Source: Parvimonas sp. (GTDB taxonomy: Bacteria; Bacillota; Clostridia; Tissierellales; Peptoniphilaceae). From it: 43,636 bases of DNA. The stretch's first letter is position 1. Each line of letters begins with the position of its first letter. Both the position numbers and the translations under genes were made by a program. The notes under the pieces are model-generated. The model was not told the origin of the DNA, did no database searches, and saw only the letters and a program-made list of their open reading frames with translations. Location of the stretch: positions 1 to 43,636 of the forward strand of contig JALEHY010000030.1 in NCBI GenBank assembly GCA_022770425.1, read 5' to 3'. Positions 6,993 to 15,587 of this stretch are shown piece by piece.

Positions 6993-7853
6993 ATGATAGA
7001 GATACGAAACTTAAAGAAAAAATACGGAAGATTTGTTGCAATAGAAGATTTTACGCTTGGACTTACCGAAGGAAAAATTTACGGAATTTTAGGCAAAGTT
7101 AATTCCGGAGGTACTACAATTTTTAATATACTTTGTAATTATATTTTCAAAGATGACGGCATTGTCTTGATTGACGGAAAAGATCCGGAAGATGCAAGAG
7201 ATTTAATTTATATGTGCCCAAAAATGGAATTTTATTCTAAATATCCGCTTGGAAAAGTTCTAAATATGGTAGCTACTTTTAATTCGGAGTTTGACCTTGA
7301 ATATGCTGTTGAACTTTGTGAAAATTTTAAAATAGACTTAACTAAAAAATATAAGGTGGACGAAAATATAAGTACTTGTAAAATATTTAATACAATTGTA
7401 ACTATATGTATGAACAAAAAATATATTCTTTTTAATAAGCCGGAAATTGGGCTTTCAAGCCTTGATATGCGAAAATTAAGTGATATATTATACGGAAATT
7501 ATAAGAGAAAGGGATATACTCCTATAATACACAGTAAAACCGTAAATTATTTTTTTGATTATGTTGATGATATCATAATAATAAAAGACAAGAGAGTTGT
7601 TTTGTTTGAAAGTAAAGACAAATTAAAAAAAATGGTTTATTCCATTTCAGGCTCATCTGAACTTATAGGTACTTCGATAAAGGACAAAAATGTCATTGCA
7701 ATAAGAACATTGAGAAATTTCTCAAAACTTAAAACGGCTTATATCTTAGCGGAAAATGAAGAAGAATTAAATCAGTATTCTAACAGAACTGTATCTTTAA
7801 AAGAACTTTATGAAGCTATTACAATTTCAGACGGAGGTTCAGACTATGAATAG
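6993..7853 (+). CDS. ABC-type ATPase homologue without catalytic residues
   Basis: 286 residues, colinear with bacterial ABC ATP-binding subunits (MIEIRNLKKKYGRFVAIEDFTLGL start, GILG before the P-loop). Every nucleotide-handling motif is altered. Walker A reads GKVNSGGTT (34-42), with Gly where Lys is required. Walker B reads YILFNKPEIGL, where D-E has become N-K. No LSGGQ signature is recognisable (ISTCKIFN in that area). The H-loop His is retained (IIHSK, about 178-182). The frame is intact, so it looks selected rather than decayed. It overlaps the next, membrane, gene by eight bases. It may act as a structural or regulatory subunit. Confidence 0.8.
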   Translation: MIEIRNLKKKYGRFVAIEDFTLGLTEGKIYGILGKVNSGGTTIFNILCNYIFKDDGIVLIDGKDPEDARDLIYMCPKMEFYSKYPLGKVLNMVATFNSEFDLEYAVELCENFKIDLTKKYKVDENISTCKIFNTIVTICMNKKYILFNKPEIGLSSLDMRKLSDILYGNYKRKGYTPIIHSKTVNYFFDYVDDIIIIKDKRVVLFESKDKLKKMVYSISGSSELIGTSIKDKNVIAIRTLRNFSKLKTAYILAENEEELNQYSNRTVSLKELYEAITISDGGSDYE

Positions 7854-8496
7854 AGGTTTTTACTTTGCGGTTTCAAAAATGTTTAAAGGATTTTTCATAG
7901 GAGGCTTGGTTGCTGTATTTATAGAATTTCTGATTTACAGAAATATATTGATGTTTTTAGGAGAAAAATTTTATTTTAGCATATTTTCAATGATTTTGGT
8001 TAGTTGTTTTTTAAATATGTTATTTCCTCGAAAAAACATTATAAATTACTTATTTATAAATGGATGTAGCAGAAAAAAAATAAGTAAAATTAAGATACTA
8101 TCTGTTTTTATGTACAACTTTCTATACTTTTTGATATTTTTGATTACCTCTTATTTTTTAGGTAATTTAAATTTCTACACATTAAGTATAAATGAAATTT
8201 TAGAGATTCTATTGGTTTTTGTATCTATATGTTTTGCTACGGAATTTTCAAATTTTTTGACTTTTGTTTACAGAATAATTTCAATGAAAAAAGGAAAGGG
8301 TGTTTTTAAAGATTTTTACAGATATTCTTACAGTTTTATATTCATAATCTTAGTTTATACCTTAAGATACTGTTTAAAATTTTTCAATATGAATTTTATA
8401 ATATTGTCAATTATTTTAGCATTATTTACAATGATTTTGATCATTTTGATATTTATAAACAGAAAAAGAATTTTAAAAATTGATATACGACTTTAG
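7846..8496 (+). CDS. Six-span membrane protein, ABC permease-like partner
   Basis: A 216-residue hydrophobic protein with about six predicted spans and short basic loops (GCSRKKISKIK, MKKGKG). The ATG at 7846 has GGAGG eight bases upstream, inside the end of the degenerate ATPase gene. An in-frame ATG at 7810 is less likely. Size and pairing fit an ABC-2/YtrC-like permease half, but no family signature is clear. glpK follows after eight bases. Confidence 0.75.
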   Translation: MNRGFYFAVSKMFKGFFIGGLVAVFIEFLIYRNILMFLGEKFYFSIFSMILVSCFLNMLFPRKNIINYLFINGCSRKKISKIKILSVFMYNFLYFLIFLITSYFLGNLNFYTLSINEILEILLVFVSICFATEFSNFLTFVYRIISMKKGKGVFKDFYRYSYSFIFIILVYTLRYCLKFFNMNFIILSIILALFTMILIILIFINRKRILKIDIRL

Positions 8497-8504
8497 GAGG
8501 CAGT

Positions 8505-10001
8505 ATGGACGAGTATATTTTATCTTTGGATCAGGGAACTACAAGCTCCAGAGCAATTTTATTCGATAAGAAAGGAAATATAAAAGGTATTTCTCAAAAA
8601 GAATTTAAACAAATATTTCCAAAATCAGGTTGGGTTGAACATGACCCTATGGAAATTTGGGGTACTCAATCCGGAGTTTGCAGAGAAGTTTTGGAAAAAA
8701 ATTTTATCAGACCTTCTCAAGTTAAGGGAATCGGAATAACAAATCAAAGAGAAACCACAATCATCTGGGAAAAGGAAACAGGAAAGCCTATATATAACGC
8801 TATTGTTTGGCAATGCAGAAGAACTTTTGAAATTTGCGAAAAACTTAGAAAAGACGGCTATGAAAAACTTTTTTTTGAAAAAACAGGTTTGATACTTGAT
8901 GCTTATTTTTCCGCCACAAAAATAAAATGGATTCTTGATAATGTTGAAGGAGCAAGAGAAAAAGCAAATCGAGGAGAACTCTTGTTTGGAACTGTCGATA
9001 CTTGGTTAGTTTGGAATTTAACACGAGGTAAGGTACATATAACCGATTATTCAAACGCATCAAGAACTATGCTTTTTAATATAAATACTTTACAATGGGA
9101 TGATGAAATTTTAAAAATTTTAGATATTCCCAAATCAATTTTACCCGAAGTAAAAAATTCAAGTGAAATATACGGTCATACAGACGAATATACATTCGGT
9201 GGAGCAAAAATTCCTATAGCATCAGTAATAGGAGATCAACAAGCGGCACTTTTCGGACAAAGCTGTTTTGAAAAAGCAGAGGCAAAAATAACTTACGGAA
9301 CAGGTGCTTTTTTACTTATGAATGTAGGAGAAAAAATTGTAAAGTCAAAAAACGGTTTGCTTACTACAATCGCTTGGGGACTTGACGGAAAAGTAGTTTA
9401 TGCTCTTGAAGGAAGTATATTTATTGCAGGTGCCGCCATTCAATGGCTAAGAGATGAACTTAAAATTCTTTATGATGCAAGTTTATCCGAACAATACGCA
9501 AATTTAGTCGACGACACGGGCGGAGTTTATATTGTTCCCGCCTTTACGGGACTTGGTGCTCCTTACTGGGATATGAACGCAAGAGGAGCAATCTTTGGAA
9601 TAACAAGAGGCACAAAAAGAGAACATTTAATTCGTGCAACTTTGGAGTCCATAGCATTTCAATGTGTAGATGTTTTCAATTCCATAAAAGAGGACAGTAA
9701 AATTGAAATTAAAAAACTAAAAGTTGACGGAGGAGCAAGTGCCAACGGATTTTTATTACAATTTCAATCAGATATGTTAAGAGCTGAGGTTATAAGACCT
9801 GAAGTTCTTGAAACAACTGCAATAGGCTCTGCATTTTTAGCCGGACTTGCCGTTGGATTTTGGAAAGATATTGACGAGATAAAAAATATTTGGAAACTTG
9901 ATAAATCTTTCTCTCCCACTATGGACACAGAAAAAAGAAACAAAAAATTAAACGGTTGGAAAAAAGCTGTACAAAGAACATTAAATTGGAACGAAGAATA
10001 A
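8505..10001 (+). CDS. glpK: Glycerol kinase
   Basis: Converts glycerol to glycerol-3-phosphate in the cytoplasm. It is 498 residues, full length. FGGY-family motifs include LSLDQGTTSSRAILFD (about 6-21), GWVEHDPMEIW, GITNQRETTIIW, DYSNASRTMLFNI, GDQQAALFGQ, YGTGAF and KVDGGASANGFLLQF. The loop that carries the PTS-phosphorylated His (HFYG) in enterococcal enzymes reads YTFGG here, so control by HPr phosphorylation may be absent (inference). The ribosome site AGGAGG lies before the ATG. Last gene of a plus-strand run. No glpF or glpD is seen nearby. Confidence 0.96.
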   Translation: MDEYILSLDQGTTSSRAILFDKKGNIKGISQKEFKQIFPKSGWVEHDPMEIWGTQSGVCREVLEKNFIRPSQVKGIGITNQRETTIIWEKETGKPIYNAIVWQCRRTFEICEKLRKDGYEKLFFEKTGLILDAYFSATKIKWILDNVEGAREKANRGELLFGTVDTWLVWNLTRGKVHITDYSNASRTMLFNINTLQWDDEILKILDIPKSILPEVKNSSEIYGHTDEYTFGGAKIPIASVIGDQQAALFGQSCFEKAEAKITYGTGAFLLMNVGEKIVKSKNGLLTTIAWGLDGKVVYALEGSIFIAGAAIQWLRDELKILYDASLSEQYANLVDDTGGVYIVPAFTGLGAPYWDMNARGAIFGITRGTKREHLIRATLESIAFQCVDVFNSIKEDSKIEIKKLKVDGGASANGFLLQFQSDMLRAEVIRPEVLETTAIGSAFLAGLAVGFWKDIDEIKNIWKLDKSFSPTMDTEKRNKKLNGWKKAVQRTLNWNEE

Positions 10002-10026
10002 AAATAAATTATAAAATTTTTCAAAC

Positions 10027-10058
10027 AAAAACACGCTTATTTTTAAAGCGTGTTTTTT
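10027..10058. terminator. Bidirectional terminator between glpK and the secreted-protein gene
   Basis: ACACGCTT (10031-10038) pairs with AAGCGTGT (10046-10053). An A run lies on the left and a T run on the right, so it works in both directions between two convergent genes. Confidence 0.85.
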
Positions 10059-10067
10059 AAAATTATT

Positions 10068-10831
10068 TTATTTGTATTCTAAGTGTAATAATCTGCGACC
10101 GTTTCCTAAGTCATCAGCATACACATTATTATTTCGATTAGGAAACGAATGGGCTCTTTTAAATCTGTTTTGTTTTCCTTAGCTTTATATTGTCTCATAT
10201 TTTCTTCATTTATCTTTTTTGTTTCTTTTATGCTGTCTTTGGATTGTTCAAATTGTTCATCTAACCATTTATCCGTATCAGCATTTATTGATACTAACCT
10301 ATTATATTCATCTTCGTTTACTTCAGAATAAAGTTTTTGATAACATCTTGTGATTATAAAATCTCCGGATTCATTTTTGGAAACTGTAAATTCAAGTACA
10401 ATTGAATCGCCACTTTGGATATCGGAATTTGTATAATAAAACTTTCTCAAAACTTGAAGATTAAACTTGAAATGGTTTTCTGTTTTTTCCCATTTTTCTT
10501 GTTCTGCCGGATTAAGTACAACATCGTATTTTGAATAAGAAATATCTAATTCTTTTTGTTTGTAATTGTTGTACATAATTTTGTAATTCATAAGTCTTAG
10601 CATGTCTTTTGAAAAATAAGGAGTTAAATCATTTTTTTCTCCAAGATCTCTGTTTCTGTAAAATTTTAAAACAGCCTCTTTTGCTAAAGCTATTTGCTTA
10701 TCTTCTTCAACTTCTTTTACAAAAGTTACTTTTATATTTTCTCTTTCATCTTCACTCGCATTTATATTAAACGAACATAAGCCAAATATAAAAATAACAG
10801 ACAGTGTAGTTAAAAACATCTTTTTAATCAT
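10068..10831 (-). CDS. Secreted protein of unknown function, probably with a frameshifted C-terminus
   Basis: The unbroken frame runs 10831-10106 (241 aa). An N-terminal signal peptide (MIKKMFLTTLSVIFIFGLCS, cleavage probably after NINA) is followed by a charged soluble domain without a recognised family. The last 15 or so residues of this frame are oddly hydrophobic (IIMCMLMT). Another frame, open from about 10178 to a TAA at 10070-10068, encodes AHSFPNRNNNVYADDLG followed by NGRRLLHLEYK. This looks more like protein and ends just before the terminator. A one-base indel between about 10154 and 10178 would join them. A strong promoter precedes the gene. Confidence 0.65.
10100..10147. repeat. 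10-bp inverted repeat at the 3' end of the secreted-protein gene
   Basis: CGTTTCCTAA (10100-10109) and TTAGGAAACG (10138-10147) are perfect inverse copies 28 bases apart. They flank the end of the annotated reading frame. Confidence 0.7.
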
Positions 10832-10884
10832 TTGAAAAACCTCCTTTTAAAATTTTATTAACTTTATCACTTTAACTTAATTAT

Positions 10885-10912
10885 ATTATATATTTTTTTA
10901 TTTATTTGTCAA
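10885..10912 (-). promoter_or_regulatory. Promoter of the secreted-protein gene
   Basis: Minus-strand TTGACA (10912-10907), a 16-base spacer, then TATAAT (10890-10885). Confidence 0.75.
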
Positions 10913-10940
10913 TATTTTTTAAAATTAATAAATTTACATC

Positions 10941-10973
10941 AAAAAACACGCTTTGAAACAAGCGTGTTTTTTA
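10941..10973. terminator. Terminator after the large adhesin gene
   Basis: AAAAACACGCTT pairs with AAGCGTGTTTTT around a six-base loop. The stem core ACACGCTT is the same as in the terminator at 10027-10058. It ends the adhesin transcript on the minus strand and could work both ways. Confidence 0.82.
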
Positions 10974-10987
10974 TCTTTTAAATTTTA

Positions 10988-13900
10988 TTAACGTCTTTTT
11001 TTCGAATAAGCATAAACCGCTCCAAAGACCGCTCCCATTGATAAAAGCACCTCTCCTACACTGTTTGCCACAGATGTTTTCGGTAATCTGTCCATACTGT
11101 CTTCATTAGGTTCAGTAGGTGTTTTTGAATCAGAATTATCAGGTTTGTTTGGTTTAGGTTCATCAGGGTTATTCGGATTAGGATTGTCAGGAATATTTGG
11201 ATTTGGTTTGTCCGGTTCCACAGGTTTGTTTTTATCTGTTACAACAACTTTTCCATTTTCTAACTTAACCGTTTCGCCTTCTTTTATTTCTCCAAGTTTT
11301 ACTTTTCCTTCCTTATCTACTGTAAATTCAAAGTCCGTTACTTCCAAGTATCCTTCAGGCGCTGCTTCTTCATGGAATTTGTATTTTCCTTCTTTTAGCT
11401 TAACTGTTTCGCTTTCTCCTTCTTTTGATGTCCATTCTTTTACTACTTTTCCTTCTTCATCTTTTATTTGGATTTTCGCTCCTGCTATTTCTTTTCCTGC
11501 AACGTCCACTTTACTGAAGACTACTTCTTTTTCTTTTGGTTCTTGCGGTACAACAGGCGTTTTTGCATCTTCCATTTTTACTGTTGAATTTGCTTGTTCT
11601 ACCCAATCATTTCCGTTTTTGATTTCTACTTTATTTTCTTTTGTTATTCTAAAGGTTATGCTTTCTGCCACTTCATAACCTTCCGGAGCTTGGGTTTCTG
11701 TCATAACATACTGTCCTTCGCTTAAGGTTATTTTTTTCGCTATTGTTTCTGACTTCCAACTTGCTATTTCTTTTTCTACGCTTCCGTCTTCTTTCAGTTT
11801 TTCTACCTTTAGGTTTGCTCCTTCAAGTTCTTTTGTTCCGTTTATTTCTGTCTTTGAGAATGTTACTTCTTTACTTACAGGCTCTTCAGGTACAACAGGT
11901 GTTTTTGCATCTTCCATTTTTACTGTTGAATTTGCTTGTTCTACCCAATCATTTCCGTTTTTGATTTCTACTTTATTTTCTTTTGTTATTCTAAAGGTTA
12001 TGCTTTCTGCTACTTCATAACCTTCCGGAGCTTGGGTTTCTGTCATAACATACTGTCCTTCGCTTAAGGTTATTTTTTTCGCTATTGTTTCTGACTTCCA
12101 ACTTGCTATTTCTTTTTCTACACTTCCGTCTTCTTTCAGCTTTTCTACCTTTAAGTTTGCTCCTTCAAGTTCTTTTGTTCCGTTTATTTCTGTCTTTGAA
12201 AATGTCACTTCTTTACCTACAGGTTCTTCGGGTAATACTGTAAATGTTTGAGATTTATCTTTAGGATTTTCATGTGTTACCCTATGTTTTTCTTCCGGTT
12301 TTCCGTCTGAGTCTTTATCAATTAATGCTTTGAATGACGTTGCCATTTCATACACTACATAACTTTTTCCCGAATCTATTTTTATTTCTCCAAAGTTTAA
12401 TTCCCATTCTCCATTTCCGGTTTTATCTGCTGTATATTCACCGACTCCGTTATTTACTGCTACAGGTTGGTCAGGATTTACAAGCTTGCCGTCTTTTACT
12501 TCGTATATTATTCCTATTACTTCATATTTTTCATTTGGAATAAGTCCGCTGTACTTTATTTTATCTACAACGACTACTTTGTTTGCTACCTCTTTGGCAC
12601 TAAGCTCTGCTATTTTTTCTTCACTTGACGTTTTTCCTCCTGCTGTTACTGTTGTTTTTAGTTCTCCTACAGGATTATTTATTTCTTTGTCTGTTACTGT
12701 TAATTTATTTCCTTGTGCTTTTACTTCATTTCCGTTTGCATTTTTTACTGTAACTTTTCCTTCTTTATCTACTTCAAAGTTTATATCTGTAACTTTTAGG
12801 TATCCTATTGGAGCTGCTTCTTCGTGGAATACATATTCTCCTGCTGTTAATTTTATTTCTTTAGCAGTTTTTCCTGATACCCAACTGATTACTTCCGTAC
12901 CATCTTTTTTACTTATCTTTATTTTTGCTCCTTCTAATTCTTCTCCGCCAAGTTTTACTTTTGATATTTCTATTGTCTTTTCAACTGACGGCGTTGTGCT
13001 TGGAGCATCTTTCATTTGAACTTTAGTTTCAGGTGCCTCTACAAAACTTCCATCTGATTGTTTTATTTGTACTTTTCCTTCCGTTGTTACTTTAAAGGTT
13101 ATACTTTCTGCTATCTCATAGCCATTTGGTGCTTGACTTTCTACCATAGTGTAAGTTCCTTCTTCAAGAGTGAACTTATGTTGAGTAGAGCTTGATTCCC
13201 AAGATGTAACTTCTTCTCCGGTAGCTTTATCTCCTTTTACTACTTTTAATTTTGCTCCTACAAGTTCTTCTGTTCCGTTTATGGCAGTCTTTGAAAATGT
13301 TACTTCTGTTGTTGTAATCTTATTGTTTGTAACACGAACAAAATAACCGTCATCCTGTGCCTTAGTAATTTTTATGCCCTCTGTATTTTCAAAGCTAATT
13401 TCCCCGTTAGCATTTACCGTAAATTTTTTATCTACAAAAGTATGATATCCATCCGGAGTTTCTATTTCTTTTAAAACATAAGAACCCTCTTTTAGTGTAA
13501 TACGAGTAAAATTATCTCTTTGTGAATTCCAAATCATACCGGGAACTTGTTGTCCTGTTTTATCCAATATTTGAAGTCTTGCCCCTTCAATAGGTTCATC
13601 TTTATCATTTACTTTCCAAAAAGCAAATATAAAATTAGGTTCAGAAACTTTAACAGTAACTGTTTGGTTGGCGTCATCTTTTACAACATGCTCTGCTACA
13701 GGAACCGCTGTATTATTTACCACACCGTTTGTAATATCTGATGCGTTGTATATTTTTTCAAGAACGGTAAATTTATTTGTTCCTAATTCAAGATGTTTGT
13801 TTTCCAACTGTAAATCTACCGATACAGAACCTACATCTTTGCCGTTCGAAACGGTAAATTCTTTATTAACAGTTGAAATAACATTAGTTTCTTCGTTATT

Positions 13901-14032
13901 TTTTATCAAAGTGGCAACAGCAATATATTTCCCATCAGAAAAACCTGAATAATCTATACGATCCACAACGCTAATCTTATCTGATGAATTTTTCACTATA
14001 TTCAATTCTTTTGCTTCTGTGATTTTGTTCAT
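10988..14032 (-). CDS. Cell-wall-anchored Cna-B/VaFE adhesin, C-terminal part of a frameshifted gene
   Basis: 1014 residues from the first ATG in this frame. The true coding sense starts upstream of it (PYIGTFATAS, from about 14065), and there is no ribosome site at 14032, so this is the downstream part of the gene beginning at 15419. Domain order: a VaFE-type (Thr-Gln ester bond) domain ending DDANQTVTV, three SpaA/Cna-B domains, a second VaFE domain (HENPKDKSQTFTV), three more SpaA/Cna-B domains (two nearly identical), and a Pro/Asn-rich wall-spanning stalk. It ends with sorting signal LPKTS, a hydrophobic span and YSKKRR. The fifth sorting residue is Ser, not Gly. The Cna-B domains probably form isopeptide bonds. 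Confidence 0.85.
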   Translation of the reverse strand: MNKITEAKELNIVKNSSDKISVVDRIDYSGFSDGKYIAVATLIKNNEETNVISTVNKEFTVSNGKDVGSVSVDLQLENKHLELGTNKFTVLEKIYNASDITNGVVNNTAVPVAEHVVKDDANQTVTVKVSEPNFIFAFWKVNDKDEPIEGARLQILDKTGQQVPGMIWNSQRDNFTRITLKEGSYVLKEIETPDGYHTFVDKKFTVNANGEISFENTEGIKITKAQDDGYFVRVTNNKITTTEVTFSKTAINGTEELVGAKLKVVKGDKATGEEVTSWESSSTQHKFTLEEGTYTMVESQAPNGYEIAESITFKVTTEGKVQIKQSDGSFVEAPETKVQMKDAPSTTPSVEKTIEISKVKLGGEELEGAKIKISKKDGTEVISWVSGKTAKEIKLTAGEYVFHEEAAPIGYLKVTDINFEVDKEGKVTVKNANGNEVKAQGNKLTVTDKEINNPVGELKTTVTAGGKTSSEEKIAELSAKEVANKVVVVDKIKYSGLIPNEKYEVIGIIYEVKDGKLVNPDQPVAVNNGVGEYTADKTGNGEWELNFGEIKIDSGKSYVVYEMATSFKALIDKDSDGKPEEKHRVTHENPKDKSQTFTVLPEEPVGKEVTFSKTEINGTKELEGANLKVEKLKEDGSVEKEIASWKSETIAKKITLSEGQYVMTETQAPEGYEVAESITFRITKENKVEIKNGNDWVEQANSTVKMEDAKTPVVPEEPVSKEVTFSKTEINGTKELEGANLKVEKLKEDGSVEKEIASWKSETIAKKITLSEGQYVMTETQAPEGYEVAESITFRITKENKVEIKNGNDWVEQANSTVKMEDAKTPVVPQEPKEKEVVFSKVDVAGKEIAGAKIQIKDEEGKVVKEWTSKEGESETVKLKEGKYKFHEEAAPEGYLEVTDFEFTVDKEGKVKLGEIKEGETVKLENGKVVVTDKNKPVEPDKPNPNIPDNPNPNNPDEPKPNKPDNSDSKTPTEPNEDSMDRLPKTSVANSVGEVLLSMGAVFGAVYAYSKKRR
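11536..12228 (-). repeat. Two tandem 342-bp repeats encoding near-identical Cna-B domains
   Basis: The sequence at about 11536-11877 recurs at about 11878-12220 with an exact offset of 342 bases (114 codons) and only scattered, mostly silent, differences. Each copy encodes one SpaA/Cna-B domain running from KEVTFSKTEINGTKELEG to NSTVKMEDAKTPVVP. Confidence 0.88.
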
Positions 14033-15419
14033 ACTTGCAGTTGCAAAAGTTCCGATATAAGGAACTTTTGTGTTCTTTAATAGTTAATTCATTTTTATCT
14101 GAAACAACATTACCGTTTTGTTCCTTAAGTTCAATATTTCCATCACTTTTTACCGTAAATATTATATCTTTATCAATTTGTTTATGTCCTACAGGAGCGA
14201 GTGTTTCTTTTAATCTGTAACTTCCCTCTTCTAACTGAATTTCTTTTGCACTTCCTGCTTGTGAAACCCAAGAATCTAATTTTTGGGTAGTTTCTCCCTC
14301 TTTCCATAACTCAAAATTTGCTCCGTTAAGCATTACATTTCCGTTACCGACTTTTTTTATTGAGATAAGTTTTTTTGTAACTTCTATCTTATTATCCAAA
14401 AGTACAATAGTATCATTATCAACAAGTTTACCGTTTGTAATAATTCTTCCATCAGAAGCAACAGTAAAATCAACAGCATCCACTCTTTGATAACCTTCAG
14501 GTGCTTTATCCTCAATTAAACGATAATTACCAGGCATTAGTGTTACTGCTTGAGGTGCAGTATTAGTAGTCCACTTCAATTCACTTTGTGTATCTAAATT
14601 TTTAAGAACATTTCCATCTTCATCTGTTAATTTTAAATTAGCACCTGATAATCCTCCAAAATTATAGATATTATGTTTCATTTCTTCGTCAGTAATACCG
14701 TCTTTGTTAATTTGTTTACTGAAAAACACTTTAGGTTTATTACGTACACGACCTGTAACTAAAGATTGAACTCCACCGGATGCTCCCTCATAAACTTTTA
14801 ACTCTACAAATTTAGAATTATCAGGAAAATTAATTTGTCCATTTACATATTGTTCAGCTTTTTCCTTTAACTCATTTTGAGCCTGATTCATTCCCGGAAA
14901 AGCACTATTATTAGCCATATTTCTATTTTGAGCAAAATAATAAACCACTTCTTGCATTGCAACCCAGTATTGATAGTCACTTATACCGTTTTTTGATTTT
15001 ATGTTATATGGATCTTCATGAAACATATACATAAGTATTTCCATTACCTTATACATTTTTTCCCCGTCATTATAACGTGGATAGGATTTGTTTACTTCTT
15101 GCATCAAAGCCCAAGTATTTGACCCTTTAAAATGATAAGTTCCGACATAATATCCCTTTCCGTCATAGCTTGGCGTTCCTTTACCTTCATTAAGGCAAAA
15201 TGACCAGCTTTCCGCAAGTTTATTGTCACTTGTCCATATCTTTAACATATGAGTTTTATCTTCTGCATAATAAATATTGTCAGGTGAATAATTTTCAGCA
15301 GTATTAGTTACACCTGCAGCAGAAATATTTGAAGTTTTTACAAAACCGTTCACTACCGTAACTAATATAAATACGACAGATAAAAGTTTTGCAAAGACTT
15401 TTAAAGTTTTTCTTTTCAT
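13977..15419 (-). CDS. Thioester-domain surface adhesin, N-terminal part of a frameshifted gene
   Basis: Starts at ATG 15419 with AAGGAGG. The frame start at 15461 is rejected because it lacks a site and hides the signal peptide. A signal peptide (about 1-33) is followed by a thioester domain of about 150 residues. In it, SFCLN (Cys75) and WVAMQEVVYYF (Gln156) fit the Cys-Gln thioester pair of streptococcal adhesins, which react with host amines. Two SpaA/Cna-B domains come next (GANLKL...APEGY and GANFELW...APVGH). After TIKEHK the frame goes wrong: the last 30 or so residues (SSLYRNFCNCKYEQ...) are out of frame. The intended continuation is VPYIGTFATAS in the downstream piece. Confidence 0.85.
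   Translation of the reverse strand: MKRKTLKVFAKLLSVVFILVTVVNGFVKTSNISAAGVTNTAENYSPDNIYYAEDKTHMLKIWTSDNKLAESWSFCLNEGKGTPSYDGKGYYVGTYHFKGSNTWALMQEVNKSYPRYNDGEKMYKVMEILMYMFHEDPYNIKSKNGISDYQYWVAMQEVVYYFAQNRNMANNSAFPGMNQAQNELKEKAEQYVNGQINFPDNSKFVELKVYEGASGGVQSLVTGRVRNKPKVFFSKQINKDGITDEEMKHNIYNFGGLSGANLKLTDEDGNVLKNLDTQSELKWTTNTAPQAVTLMPGNYRLIEDKAPEGYQRVDAVDFTVASDGRIITNGKLVDNDTIVLLDNKIEVTKKLISIKKVGNGNVMLNGANFELWKEGETTQKLDSWVSQAGSAKEIQLEEGSYRLKETLAPVGHKQIDKDIIFTVKSDGNIELKEQNGNVVSDKNELTIKEHKSSLYRNFCNCKYEQNHRSKRIEYSEKFIR
14044..14070 (-). other. Frameshift site with perfect hairpin inside the adhesin gene
   Basis: CAAAAGTTCC (14044-14053) and GGAACTTTTG (14061-14070) are perfect inverse copies around a 7-base loop. 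Removing one A from the coding-strand AAAA (14069-14066) turns CAC AAA AGT into CAC AAA GTT. That joins the two adhesin frames as HKVPYIGTF. The needed shift is +1. Confidence 0.82.
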
Positions 15420-15470
15420 TTTTTCCTCCTTAAAAATTTGTATACCATTCATATACATCAATTCACTTTT

Positions 15471-15476
15471 ATTATA
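15471..15476 (-). promoter_or_regulatory. Probable -10 box of the adhesin gene
   Basis: Minus-strand TATAAT (15476-15471) lies about 50 bases upstream of the adhesin ATG. No convincing -35 is seen at the right distance (TACCAT at 17 bases). Confidence 0.4.
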
Positions 15477-15530
15477 CTACTTTTTTAGTGACAATGGTAG
15501 CGTTTTTTGTAATAATTTATTATTTTTCTA

Positions 15531-15568
15531 AAAAAAAAGAGTAAATTAACTTTAAATTAATCTACTCT
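15531..15568 (-). terminator. Terminator after the MurT-like gene
   Basis: Minus-strand hairpin AGAGTAGATTAA / TTAATTTACTCT followed by eight or more U (15538-15531), 20 bases past the stop. Confidence 0.85.
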
Positions 15569-15587
15569 GTATAAACATTAAGGTTTA

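Noticed and set aside
11145..13952. Several long plus-strand ORFs opposite the adhesin
   Set aside because: Shadows of the Cna-B repeats, rich in Phe, Ser and Leu, with no ribosome sites.
14060..14075. Programmed -1 frameshift in the adhesin
   Set aside because: The shift needed is +1 and there is no slippery heptamer; an indel in AAAA is simpler. The hairpin keeps it as an open finding.
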